From Lutibacter profundi (GTDB taxonomy: Bacteria; Bacteroidota; Bacteroidia; Flavobacteriales; Flavobacteriaceae), in contig NZ_CP013355.1 of NCBI RefSeq assembly GCF_001543325.1, positions 1,022,001 to 1,086,000 on the forward strand: DNA of 64,000 bases, written 5' to 3'. The position numbers were made by a program, and so were the translations under genes. Positions 8,631 through 16,957 of the stretch are shown one piece after another (the first letter of the stretch is position 1; every line of letters starts with the position of its first letter). Under the pieces are notes generated by a model. It had not been told where the DNA came from. It saw only the letters and a list, made by a program, of their open reading frames with translations, and did no database searches.

Positions 8631-9530
8631 ATGTATTCAATTTTAATTACTGGTGGTACAGGGTTGGTGGGTAAACACCTCGGCCTTTTATTACAATCCA
8701 AAGGCTATCATGTTAATATTTTAAGTAGAAAACACAGTGAAAAAACCAATGTGTTTTATTGGAATGTAAACAAAAATCACATTGATGCCGAAGCAATTAC
8801 AAACATAGATTACATTATTCATTTAGCAGGTGCAGGAATTGCAAACAAACGCTGGAGTAAATTAAGAAAAAAAGAATTAATTGATAGTAGAGTAAAAACC
8901 ACAAATCTTTTATATCAAAAAGTAAGAGAATTAAATCCTCATCTAAAAGGTTTTATTGCTGCATCTGGTATAGGTTATTACGGTGCTACTACCTCCTCTA
9001 AAATTTTCACAGAAAAAGATGAGAATGGAGATGATTTTTTAAGTTTAATCTGTAAACTTTGGGAAAAGGCTTCAACTAAATTCAATACACTAACTATCAG
9101 AACTATTATTTTTAGAACTGGAATTGTATTTTCAAAGAATGATGGAGCTCTTCAAAAAATTAAAAAACCTTTAAAACTAGGGTTCGGTTCTCCAATTGGA
9201 AGTGGCAATCAATTTATGCCTTGGATACATATTGATGATTTATGTAATATGTATATTGAAGCTATTGAAAACCCTAAATTAAATGGTATTTATAACGCAG
9301 TAGCTCCCGAACACATCACAAATACATTTTTAACACTAGAACTTGCTAAAATACTTAAGAAGAAAATTTGGCTGCCAAATATACCTAGCTTAGTATTCAA
9401 AATTTTATTTGGCGAAATGTCTATAATTTTGCTGAAAGGAAGTCGTGTTTGCTCAGATAAAATATCAAAAACAGAATTTAATTTTAGGTTTCCAAACTTA
9501 AAATCTGCTCTACTTAACCTATCTAAGTAA
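8631..9530 (+). CDS. TIGR01777 family NAD(P)-binding epimerase-like protein
   Basis: The 299-residue protein begins with MYSILITGGTGLVGKHL, the GxxGxxG dinucleotide-binding loop of the extended short-chain dehydrogenase fold, and carries HLAGAGIANKRWS, GYYG and the C-terminal DUF1731-like region with GSRVCSDK. This places it in the TIGR01777 (YfcH/SulA-like epimerase) family, whose substrate is generally unknown. The ATG is unavoidable because the Rossmann motif starts at residue 5, yet it sits right after the T-tract of an upstream terminator, leaving no room for a leader. A bidirectional terminator follows before the convergent dnaK. Confidence 0.83.
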   Translation: MYSILITGGTGLVGKHLGLLLQSKGYHVNILSRKHSEKTNVFYWNVNKNHIDAEAITNIDYIIHLAGAGIANKRWSKLRKKELIDSRVKTTNLLYQKVRELNPHLKGFIAASGIGYYGATTSSKIFTEKDENGDDFLSLICKLWEKASTKFNTLTIRTIIFRTGIVFSKNDGALQKIKKPLKLGFGSPIGSGNQFMPWIHIDDLCNMYIEAIENPKLNGIYNAVAPEHITNTFLTLELAKILKKKIWLPNIPSLVFKILFGEMSIILLKGSRVCSDKISKTEFNFRFPNLKSALLNLSK

Positions 9531-9561
9531 AAAAAACGCCCCCAATATGAGAGCGTTTTTT
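9531..9561. terminator. Bidirectional terminator between the epimerase gene and dnaK
   Basis: AAAAAACGC (9531-9539) pairs with GCGTTTTTT (9553-9561) around a 13-base loop. The arrangement can stop transcription from both convergent genes. Confidence 0.7.
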
Positions 9562-9582
9562 AAATATTTCTAAAAAAGAAGT

Positions 9583-11493
9583 TTATTCTTCTTTTACTTC
9601 TTCAAAATCTACATCTTCAACATTATCACCTTCATCTTTTGATTCTGTACTACCAGCATCACCTGCAGGAGCTCCTTGAGTTTGTGCTTCTTGTTCAGCT
9701 TTATACATTTCTTCACTAGCTGATTTCCAAGCTTCATTAATTTTTTCCATTGCAGCATCAATTTGTGCAACATCTTTACTTTCATGAGCTTTTTTCAACT
9801 CAGTAAGCGCAGCTTCAATTGGATCTTTTTTATCAGCTGATAATTTATCACCAAACTCTTTTAATTGTTTTTCTGTTTGAAAAATCATAGAGTCTGCTCC
9901 ATTAATTTTATCAGCAATTTCTTTTGCTTTTTTATCAGCTTCAGCATTTGCCTCAGCATCAGCCTTCATTTTTTTAATTTCTTCCTCAGTTAAACCTGAT
10001 GAAGCCTCAATTCTAATTTCTTGAGATTTCCCAGTTGCTTTATCTGACGCAGATACCTTAATAATACCATTAGCATCAATATCAAAAGTAACTTCAATTT
10101 GAGGAACACCTCTTTGTGCTGGTGGAATTCCATCTAAATGAAATTTACCAATTGTTTTATTATCTGCTGCCATAGCACGATCACCTTGTAATACGTGAAT
10201 TTCTACTGATGGCTGATTATCTACCGCAGTTGAAAATACCTGAGATTTTTTTGTAGGTATAGTTGTATTTGCATCAATCAATTTGGTCATAACACCACCC
10301 ATAGTTTCAATACCTAATGAAAGTGGAGTAACATCTAACAACAATACATCTTTTACATCACCTGTTAAAACTCCTCCTTGAATTGCTGCTCCAATTGCTA
10401 CAACTTCATCTGGATTTACACCTTTATGAGGTTCTTTTCCAAAATATTTTTTCACATCCTCTTGAATAATTGGAATACGTGTTGAACCTCCAACTAAAAT
10501 AACTTCATCAATATCGGCAGTAGTAAGTCCTGCATCTTTCAATGCTTTTTCAACTGGTGCCATAGAACGTTTAACCAAACTATCTGATAATTGTTCAAAT
10601 TTTGCTCTTGTTAAAGTTCTAACTAAGTGTTTTGGCCCACTTGCTGTTGCAGTAACATAAGGTAAGTTAACTTCTGTTTTAGTAGCTGACGATAGTTCAA
10701 TCTTTGCTTTTTCAGCAGCTTCTTTTAAACGTTGTAAAGCCATTGGATCTTTACGTAAATCTATATTTTCTTCTTTATTAAATTCGTCTGCTAACCAATC
10801 AATAATCACTTGATCAAAATCATCTCCACCTAAATGCGTATCTCCATTAGTAGAAAGCACTTCAAAAACACCATCTCCAACTTCTAATATTGAAATATCA
10901 AAAGTACCACCACCTAAATCGTAAACGGCTATTTTTTCATCTTTTCCTTTCTTATCAATCCCGTAAGCTAATGCAGCTGCAGTAGGTTCGTTTATTATAC
11001 GACTCACTTTTAATCCAGCAATTTCACCTGCTTCTTTAGTTGCTTGACGCTGTGCATCATTAAAATATGCTGGTACTGTTATTACCGCTTCGCTAACAGT
11101 TGTTCCTAAATAATCTTCAGCTGTTTTTTTCATTTTTTGAAGAACCATAGCTGAAATTTCTTGAGGCGTATATAATCTTCCATCAATATCTACACGTGGA
11201 GTATCATTATCTCCTTTAACTACTTTATATGGAACTCTATCTGCTTCCATTTTAGACTCAGAATATTTATTTCCCATAAAACGTTTTATTGAATAAATCG
11301 TTTTTAAAGGATTGGTAACAGCTTGACGTTTTGCTGGATCACCAACTTTTCTTTCTCCACCTTCAATAAATGCAACAATTGATGGTGTAGTTCTTTTACC
11401 TTCTGCATTAGGAATTACCACTGGCTCATTTCCTTCCATTACAGAAACACAAGAGTTGGTTGTTCCTAAATCAATTCCTATAATTTTACTCAT
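9583..11493 (-). CDS. dnaK: Molecular chaperone DnaK (Hsp70)
   Basis: The 636-residue protein is a full-length Hsp70. It starts with [20 protein letters not shown] and contains the ATPase signatures ([50 protein letters not shown]), the conserved linker [15 protein letters not shown], the substrate-binding domain and an acidic C-terminal tail ending EEVKEE. It folds client proteins in the cytoplasm with DnaJ and GrpE. The gene is monocistronic here: no grpE or dnaJ follows. Its upstream region holds a compound element that is repeated in front of htpG with identical spacing, so common heat-shock control is likely. Identification is secure. Confidence 0.98.
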   Translation of the reverse strand: MSKIIGIDLGTTNSCVSVMEGNEPVVIPNAEGKRTTPSIVAFIEGGERKVGDPAKRQAVTNPLKTIYSIKRFMGNKYSESKMEADRVPYKVVKGDNDTPRVDIDGRLYTPQEISAMVLQKMKKTAEDYLGTTVSEAVITVPAYFNDAQRQATKEAGEIAGLKVSRIINEPTAAALAYGIDKKGKDEKIAVYDLGGGTFDISILEVGDGVFEVLSTNGDTHLGGDDFDQVIIDWLADEFNKEENIDLRKDPMALQRLKEAAEKAKIELSSATKTEVNLPYVTATASGPKHLVRTLTRAKFEQLSDSLVKRSMAPVEKALKDAGLTTADIDEVILVGGSTRIPIIQEDVKKYFGKEPHKGVNPDEVVAIGAAIQGGVLTGDVKDVLLLDVTPLSLGIETMGGVMTKLIDANTTIPTKKSQVFSTAVDNQPSVEIHVLQGDRAMAADNKTIGKFHLDGIPPAQRGVPQIEVTFDIDANGIIKVSASDKATGKSQEIRIEASSGLTEEEIKKMKADAEANAEADKKAKEIADKINGADSMIFQTEKQLKEFGDKLSADKKDPIEAALTELKKAHESKDVAQIDAAMEKINEAWKSASEEMYKAEQEAQTQGAPAGDAGSTESKDEGDNVEDVDFEEVKEE

Positions 11494-11546
11494 AATAATA
11501 TATTTTTAATTTTATTTTTTATTTTTTATTTAACAGTATCAATTAT

Positions 11547-11586
11547 TCAATGATTATGCCATTAAAAAAAATATGTCAAGTTGTCA
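11547..11586 (-). promoter_or_regulatory. Candidate heat-shock control element of dnaK (shared with htpG)
   Basis: Read in the direction of dnaK, this holds TGACA-ACT-TGACA, a 12-base AT spacer, TGGCA, 6 bases, TTGA, and lies 53 bases before the start codon. The same arrangement TGNCA-N3-TGNCA-N12-TGGYA-N6-TTGA occurs before htpG at 59513-59552. The right part resembles a -24/-12 element with GG and G(A) ten bases apart. The function is inferred from this recurrence. Confidence 0.55.
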
Positions 11587-11714
11587 CAATGTATAAGATT
11601 CACCAAGTAGTTTGTCATAAAAAAATACTTATATAGTAATAAACTTATTAATTTGGCATTTATCATCTAATTCAAAAGTATATATTTACACACTTAAAAC
11701 ACAAAAACTAACTA

Positions 11715-13139
11715 ATGGAATGTATTTCTGTTTTTGATATGCTTAAAATTGGAATTGGCCCCTCTAGTTCCCATACTTTGGGACCATGGAGAGCTGCTGA
11801 AAGGTGGATTAATCATTTAAAAAAAGTAAATCTTTTTAATAATATCACCACTGTTAAAGTAGATTTGTATGGTTCTTTGTCGTTGACTGGAAAAGGGCAT
11901 GCATCTGATTTGGCGATATTATTAGGGTTATCAGGATATGATCCTGAATACATTAAAACTGACGAAATAAATTCTATTATAAGTTATATTAAAAAAACTA
12001 AAAAAATTGATTTTGGAAAATTGAATAGTATTGATTTCAATCCTGATACTGACATTATATTTAATGAAGAATTTTTACCCTTTCATCCAAATGGTATAAC
12101 TTTTACAGGATTTAAAAAAAATGTTAAAATATCATCTGACACCTACTATTCAATAGGAGGAGGTTTTGTTGTTCGTTCAGCTTTAATTCACTCAAAAGAA
12201 AACATTAAAATTCTCCAAACATTTCCATTTCCTATACAAACAGCTAAAGAACTGGAAGTTTATTGTAAAAAAGAACAATTAAAAATTTCAGAAATTGTAT
12301 TAGAAAATGAAAAATCATTAAGAACAGAATCTGAGATTAATTGTGAAATAAAACGGATATGGAATGTAATGTTAGAAAGTATGTACACTGGCTGCCATAC
12401 AGAAGGTTCACTACCTGGCGGATTGAATGTTAGACGAAGAGCATTTGATATTCATAAAAAATTAATAGGTAATTCCGTATACAATTGTTCATCTGAATGG
12501 ATAAAAACTATTAGAAATACACAAGTTAAATTTCGGCAAATTTTAAAATGGGTAAGCTGTTTTGCCTTAAGTGTTAACGAGGTAAATGCTTCATTGGGAA
12601 GGGTTGTTACTGCTCCAACTAATGGAAGTGCCGGTGTAATTCCTGCCGTATTAATGTATTATCTTGTTATAGAAAATCATAAAGCAAGTTTTAAACACAT
12701 TAAGCAATTTTTGTTAGTTGCAGGAGAAATAGGAAGTATTTTTAAGAAAGGTGCTACTATTTCTGCAGCTATGGGAGGCTGCCAAGCAGAAATTGGAGTT
12801 TCATCTGCAATGGCTGCAGGAGCTTTAACTGAACTTTTAGGTGGCACACCTGAACAGGTTTTAATGGCTAGTGAAATTGCAATGGAGCATCATTTAGGGT
12901 TAACTTGTGATCCCATTGGAGGTTTGGTACAAATACCCTGTATTGAGCGTAATGCTATGGGGGCAATTAAAGCTATAAACGCAGCTGAATTAGCTTTAGA
13001 ATCTGATATTCAACATGCAAAAGTGCCTTTAGATAATGTAATTTCTACTATGTGGCAAACTGCAAAAGATATGAATGCGAAATACAAAGAAACTTCAAAA
13101 GGGGGCTTGGCAGTAAGTGTAAATATATCAGATTGTTAA
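11715..13139 (+). CDS. sdaA: L-serine ammonia-lyase, single-chain iron-sulfur type
   Basis: The 474-residue protein deaminates L-serine to pyruvate and ammonia. It starts with [24 protein letters not shown], the N-terminal signature of the beta domain, and contains the alpha-domain motifs [57 protein letters not shown] and [22 protein letters not shown], which provide the cysteines for the [4Fe-4S] cluster. Alpha and beta domains are fused in one chain, as in E. coli SdaA. It is divergent from dnaK, with about 220 bases between them, and stands alone. It supplies pyruvate from amino acids. Identification is secure. Confidence 0.94.
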   Translation: MECISVFDMLKIGIGPSSSHTLGPWRAAERWINHLKKVNLFNNITTVKVDLYGSLSLTGKGHASDLAILLGLSGYDPEYIKTDEINSIISYIKKTKKIDFGKLNSIDFNPDTDIIFNEEFLPFHPNGITFTGFKKNVKISSDTYYSIGGGFVVRSALIHSKENIKILQTFPFPIQTAKELEVYCKKEQLKISEIVLENEKSLRTESEINCEIKRIWNVMLESMYTGCHTEGSLPGGLNVRRRAFDIHKKLIGNSVYNCSSEWIKTIRNTQVKFRQILKWVSCFALSVNEVNASLGRVVTAPTNGSAGVIPAVLMYYLVIENHKASFKHIKQFLLVAGEIGSIFKKGATISAAMGGCQAEIGVSSAMAAGALTELLGGTPEQVLMASEIAMEHHLGLTCDPIGGLVQIPCIERNAMGAIKAINAAELALESDIQHAKVPLDNVISTMWQTAKDMNAKYKETSKGGLAVSVNISDC

Positions 13140-13169
13140 AATAAATTTCCTGCTACTATTAATATTCTT

Positions 13170-13177
13170 TATATTTG
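13170..13177 (+). promoter_or_regulatory. Bacteroidota -7 box TATATTTG upstream of the DUF2853 gene
   Basis: Exact TAnnTTTG match 40 bases upstream of the start codon, giving an expected leader of about 35 bases. No clear -33 box is seen. Confidence 0.5.
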
Positions 13178-13217
13178 AATATATAAACATATTTATTAAT
13201 AAAAAAATTCGTTACTC

Positions 13218-13553
13218 ATGAGTAAATTTGATGAAAAAATAGCACTTTATCAAGGTGCAATGAAAGACTTAGGAATTAGCTTTGATGCTGATTTATTTGC
13301 TAAAGTTACTAAAGGATTAGGACCTTCTATATATAAAAAAGATGCTGAAACTGTATCTGGATCGGATGCTAAAGAATTAGGAACTGTAAAAAATAATTTT
13401 CTAATTAAAAAATTAGGACTTTCAGATGGCGTAAAATTAGATAATGCTATTGACACAGTTATGGAAAAAATGGGGAAATCTAACAGAAACAAATACAGAG
13501 CTATTGTTTACTATTTATTAGTGAAAGAACTAGGACAAGAATCTAAATATTAA
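13218..13553 (+). CDS. DUF2853 family protein
   Basis: This 111-residue soluble protein (MSKFDEKIALYQGAMKDLG...) matches the DUF2853 family, small all-helical proteins common in Bacteroidota and some Proteobacteria with no established function. No signal peptide, membrane segment or catalytic motif is seen. It is lysine-rich and ends with NKYRAIVYYLLVKELGQESKY. It has its own -7 promoter box and a terminator, so it is a single-gene unit. A structural or nucleic-acid-related role would be speculation. Confidence 0.8.
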   Translation: MSKFDEKIALYQGAMKDLGISFDADLFAKVTKGLGPSIYKKDAETVSGSDAKELGTVKNNFLIKKLGLSDGVKLDNAIDTVMEKMGKSNRNKYRAIVYYLLVKELGQESKY

Positions 13554-13576
13554 AAAAATAACATTCTTACTAACAA

Positions 13577-13603
13577 AAAAACCTGTGAAAAGCAGGTTTT
13601 TAT
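13577..13603. terminator. Terminator between DUF2853 gene and yaaA
   Basis: AAAACCTG (13578-13585) pairs with CAGGTTTT (13593-13600) around a 7-base loop, with A-rich and T-rich flanks. It can serve both convergent genes. Confidence 0.7.
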
Positions 13604-13628
13604 ATTTCTAAAAGGTAATATTTACAAA

Positions 13629-14387
13629 TTATCGTGTAAAAACTAATTCACTTTCTGAAGATAAATTAGCATCAAAAGCATAACCTTCATAATTGAAACC
13701 TTTTAAATCTTCTGTCTTCTCAATATTATAATCTATAATATAACGAACCATTAATCCTCTCGCTTTTTTAGCAAAAAAACTAATTATTTTTAATTTTTCA
13801 TTTTTATAATCTTTAAAAATGGGTGTAACAACTGGTACTTTTAACAGCTTAGGTTTTACAACCTTAAAATATTCGTTACTTGCTAAATTTACAAATACCT
13901 CATCATCAACTAATTCTTTATTTAAAGCATTGGTTATTGTTTCACCCCAAAATTGATATAAACTTTCTGTTTCCCCAACTTTTAATTTTGTTCCCATTTC
14001 TAAACGATAGGGCTGTATCAAATCTAAAGGTTTTAGTAAACCATATTGACCTGATAAAATTCTTAATTTATTTTGAAGTTGTATTATTTGTTCTGGCAAA
14101 AGAGAATACGCATCTAATCCTAAATATACATCTCCTTTAAATGCAAATACCGCTTGTTTGGCATTTTCCAATGAAAATGGCAATTGCCAATTTTGATTTC
14201 GCTCCCAGTTTAATTCTGCTAGTTTTGGAGATATTTTCATTAACTCTGATAGCTCTTTAGGAGATTCTTTTTTCAAAACTTTATTTAATTTTTCAGCTTC
14301 ATTTAAAAAAATTCCTTGTGTGAATTTAGCTGTTGGAACTTTTGTTTGAAAATCAAGTGATTTGGCAGGAGATATTACTATTTTCAT
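13629..14387 (-). CDS. yaaA: Peroxide stress protein YaaA (DUF328)
   Basis: The 252-residue protein starts MKIVISPAKSLDFQTK, the fixed N-terminus of YaaA/UPF0246. The motifs FKGDVYLGLDAYSL, LRILSGQYGLLKPLDLIQPYRLEMGT and ISFFAKKARGLMVRYIID, which line the DNA-binding cleft in E. coli YaaA, are present. E. coli YaaA lowers free iron and protects DNA during hydrogen peroxide stress. The gene is on the minus strand and stands apart from its neighbours, with an AT-rich gap of about 95 bases to the CAT-like gene. Family assignment is firm; function is by homology. Confidence 0.92.
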   Translation of the reverse strand: MKIVISPAKSLDFQTKVPTAKFTQGIFLNEAEKLNKVLKKESPKELSELMKISPKLAELNWERNQNWQLPFSLENAKQAVFAFKGDVYLGLDAYSLLPEQIIQLQNKLRILSGQYGLLKPLDLIQPYRLEMGTKLKVGETESLYQFWGETITNALNKELVDDEVFVNLASNEYFKVVKPKLLKVPVVTPIFKDYKNEKLKIISFFAKKARGLMVRYIIDYNIEKTEDLKGFNYEGYAFDANLSSESELVFTR

Positions 14388-14482
14388 TTTAAATTTAATT
14401 TACACGATAAAATTAAAATTATTTATTAAAATATTTACACAATTTAAATACTTTAAAATTATTTTACAATAACAAAACTCTA

Positions 14483-15109
14483 TTATAAGTTTTGAATGTA
14501 GTTTTCCATTTTTTCTAGAAGTAACGCAACATGATAACCATCCATTAGAGCATGGTGAACTTCAACAGAAAAAGCTATTTTTTTTCTATCTCCATCCTTA
14601 AAAAATTTCCCAAAAACTAATTTCGGAATTCCTTTTTCCCCTTCATCTCCTTTCCTTGCATGCTTAAATCCGGTAAATGATATCCATGGTAATGTTGAAC
14701 AATGTACTAAATCTAAAGCATTTAATGCGGGATTAAAATCTATTCCTTTTTGGTGATTTTCAATTACTTTTTTCCCTCTTTCAACAAATATTTCTAGAGA
14801 TTTTTCAGCGTTAAAATAACAAAAGGAGAAGGTATTATCATCATTTAAAACTGTAGAGCCAATATTAATTTCATCAAATTTAACAACTTTATTATTGTAA
14901 ATTCTTAATTTGAATTCTTCAATTTGGTTTACACATTTTACGGCTATAAATATACAGGCTAATGAAAATGATAATTGATTTTTCTTACAATAGTTATACA
15001 GGTTTGTAACATCTAAATTTGAAGTAATATTAAAAAAGGGGTCTTTATACGTTTTAAAAAATTGATATTGCGATTTACGATACCAATTATCAACATCAAA
15101 CTCTTTCAT
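14483..15109 (-). CDS. Chloramphenicol acetyltransferase (CatA) family protein
   Basis: The 208-residue protein has the length and motifs of trimeric type A chloramphenicol acetyltransferases. The active-site stretch HHALMDGYHV carries the catalytic second histidine (His186) and the structural aspartate (Asp190), and LPWISFTGF matches the region that contributes the transition-state serine. It is the third gene of a minus-strand operon after the PASTA and rluD genes, with one base between the rluD stop and its start, an unusual neighbourhood for a resistance gene. Chromosomal CatA homologues of this kind are common in Bacteroidota; whether it acetylates chloramphenicol or another hydroxyl compound is unknown. 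Confidence 0.85.
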   Translation of the reverse strand: MKEFDVDNWYRKSQYQFFKTYKDPFFNITSNLDVTNLYNYCKKNQLSFSLACIFIAVKCVNQIEEFKLRIYNNKVVKFDEINIGSTVLNDDNTFSFCYFNAEKSLEIFVERGKKVIENHQKGIDFNPALNALDLVHCSTLPWISFTGFKHARKGDEGEKGIPKLVFGKFFKDGDRKKIAFSVEVHHALMDGYHVALLLEKMENYIQNL

Positions 15110-15110
15110 A

Positions 15111-16130
15111 TTAATCTTTTTGATTTATAGTATAATTCCTCCATTTTTCAATGCATTGCCTCATATCTTCTGGAATTTCAGAATTAAATTGTATAAATTT
15201 TTTAGTTATTGGATGCTCAAATCCTAGTGTTTTTGCGTGTAATGCTTGTCGTGGCAAAATTTTAAAGCAATTATCAACAAACTGCTTGTATTTTGTGAAA
15301 GTTGTTCCTTTTAAAATTTCATTTCCTCCATAGCGCTCATCATTAAATAAAGTATGACCAATATGTTTAAAATGAGCTCTAATTTGATGAGTTCTTCCTG
15401 TCTCTAATTTGCATTGCACTAACGTAACATAACTAAAACGTTCTAAAACTTTATAATGTGTTACTGCATGTTTTCCAAATTCACCATTTGGAAAAACACT
15501 CATTTGCAACCTATTTTTTAAACTTCTTCCTATATTTCCTTCAATAGTTCCTTCGTCTTCATCAATACTTCCCCAAACTAATGCGTAGTACAATCTTTCC
15601 GTAGTTCTGTCAAAAAATTGTTTTGACAAATGAGCCATAGCATATTCTGTTTTTGCAATCACTAACAAACCACTGGTATCTTTATCAATTCTATGAACTA
15701 AACCAGGGCGTTCATTAGAATTATTAGGTAAATTTTCAATATGATAAATCAATCCATTTACCAATGTACCAGAGTAATTACCATGACCGGGATGTACAAC
15801 CATTCCGGCAGGTTTATTAACTACCAATACTTGGTCATCTTCAAATAAAATATCTAATGGAATATTTTCTGCAACTAATAAATTTTCATGAGGCGGATGT
15901 GCCAAAACAACACGTACTATATCTTTTGGTTTTACTTTATAATTAGATTTTACAGGAATCTCATTTACCAAAACATTCCCTGCTTTTGCTGCTAGTTGAA
16001 TTTTATTTCTAGTTGTATTTTCAATAAAATTCATTAAAAATTTGTCAACACGCAATGGTTCTTGCCCATCATTTGCAACATATCTAAAGTGCTCATAAAA
16101 TTCTTCTTGTTGTGGTTCTTCAGTATTCAT
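15111..16130 (-). CDS. RluA/RluD family pseudouridine synthase
   Basis: The 339-residue protein has an N-terminal S4 RNA-binding domain (RVDKFLMNFIENTTRNKIQLAAKAGNVLVNE) and the catalytic motif GLVHRIDKDTSGLLVIAKT, in which the aspartate attacks uridine; the late motif GRTHQIRAHFKHIGHTLFND is also present. RluD in E. coli modifies helix 69 of 23S rRNA. It follows the PASTA gene with a one-base overlap and precedes the CAT-like gene by one base, so all three are one operon. The exact rRNA sites are inferred from homology. Confidence 0.93.
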   Translation of the reverse strand: MNTEEPQQEEFYEHFRYVANDGQEPLRVDKFLMNFIENTTRNKIQLAAKAGNVLVNEIPVKSNYKVKPKDIVRVVLAHPPHENLLVAENIPLDILFEDDQVLVVNKPAGMVVHPGHGNYSGTLVNGLIYHIENLPNNSNERPGLVHRIDKDTSGLLVIAKTEYAMAHLSKQFFDRTTERLYYALVWGSIDEDEGTIEGNIGRSLKNRLQMSVFPNGEFGKHAVTHYKVLERFSYVTLVQCKLETGRTHQIRAHFKHIGHTLFNDERYGGNEILKGTTFTKYKQFVDNCFKILPRQALHAKTLGFEHPITKKFIQFNSEIPEDMRQCIEKWRNYTINQKD

Positions 16131-16720
16131 TAATTTTCTCTCTTCATATTTTGTATATATCTCCCTGTACCTCTACCATCACCTAATTTTAAATTGATTA
16201 CTGAGTTTTTAGGTATTTTATCTCCAGCCTTTAATTCTTTCCCTTTAAATCTTAATCCTCTAATTACATCTTTAGCTATGTCTGAAACATACATTGCTTT
16301 TGGGCTAATTTTAAATCCAATTGCTAATAATTGTGATGTTGCCTGCCTTTTTGTTTTTCCATATAAATCTGGAATTTCAACATTTGCATATCCTGATGGA
16401 TTTAAGGTTAAGTATATTTTTCTATTTTCTTTTACAAAATCACCTACACTAGGGCTCTGTTCAATAACTGATTTTTTAGGGTAATTAGGATTATAACTTG
16501 CAGAATCAACAACTACATAATTTAAATCGAGTTCTTGCAACTTAGTTTCAACCTTCTCCAAACTCATTTTCTCTAAATTGGGTACTTCAATTTTTTGGTT
16601 GTGATTTGTTATCATCGTTAACCATTTCATCATCACAAAAATTAACACAGCTATACTCAAAACTGCAATCACTAGTTGCTTTAAAAATAGTTTAGATTTT
16701 AAAAATTGAAATAGACTCAT
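16130..16720 (-). CDS. Membrane-anchored PASTA domain protein
   Basis: The 196-residue protein has one transmembrane helix near the N-terminus (about residues 14-34) and two extracytoplasmic PASTA repeats (about 42-110 and 113-182; the second has VEIPDLYGKTKRQATSQLLAIGFK). PASTA domains bind peptidoglycan or beta-lactams in penicillin-binding proteins and PASTA kinases; here no kinase or transpeptidase domain is attached. The gene is head of the PASTA-rluD-CAT operon and is divergent from the cell-wall gene ddl region, fitting a role at the cell envelope. A strong flavobacterial promoter precedes it. Confidence 0.87.
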   Translation of the reverse strand: MSLFQFLKSKLFLKQLVIAVLSIAVLIFVMMKWLTMITNHNQKIEVPNLEKMSLEKVETKLQELDLNYVVVDSASYNPNYPKKSVIEQSPSVGDFVKENRKIYLTLNPSGYANVEIPDLYGKTKRQATSQLLAIGFKISPKAMYVSDIAKDVIRGLRFKGKELKAGDKIPKNSVINLKLGDGRGTGRYIQNMKREN

Positions 16721-16742
16721 TTTCTTTTTTTAAGATTTTCAG

Positions 16743-16773
16743 CAAAGATACTTTATAATAATCAACTTACAAA
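16743..16773 (-). promoter_or_regulatory. Two-box Bacteroidota promoter of the PASTA-rluD operon
   Basis: On the minus strand TTTG (16770-16773) is followed by a 19-base spacer and TATCTTTG (16743-16750). Both boxes and the spacing match the flavobacterial consensus TTG-N17-23-TAnnTTTG. The start codon is 22 bases downstream. Confidence 0.7.
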
Positions 16774-16957
16774 AACGTAAATAATTGCTTAAGATTACAA
16801 ATTATTCATTCAAAAAAATTAAAAATACTCATAAAATAAGAGATTCCTTAAATTAATAGCAAATTGAGATGAAATATAAAAACCATTTTTTTGTAAGTAT
16901 TCATTTATTTGAGCGACTCAAACAAGGATTAACTAAATATCTAAAACTCAAATTTAC

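Noticed and set aside
11560-11590. Sigma-70-like TTGACA with TAATCA/CATAAT for dnaK
   Set aside because: TTGACA is visible on the dnaK strand but Bacteroidota use a different primary promoter, and the spacing to a -10-like sequence is poor. The shared element with htpG explains the same bases better.
11494-11714. CIRCE element (HrcA) before dnaK
   Set aside because: No TTAGCACTC-N9-GAGTGCTAA or near match is present.
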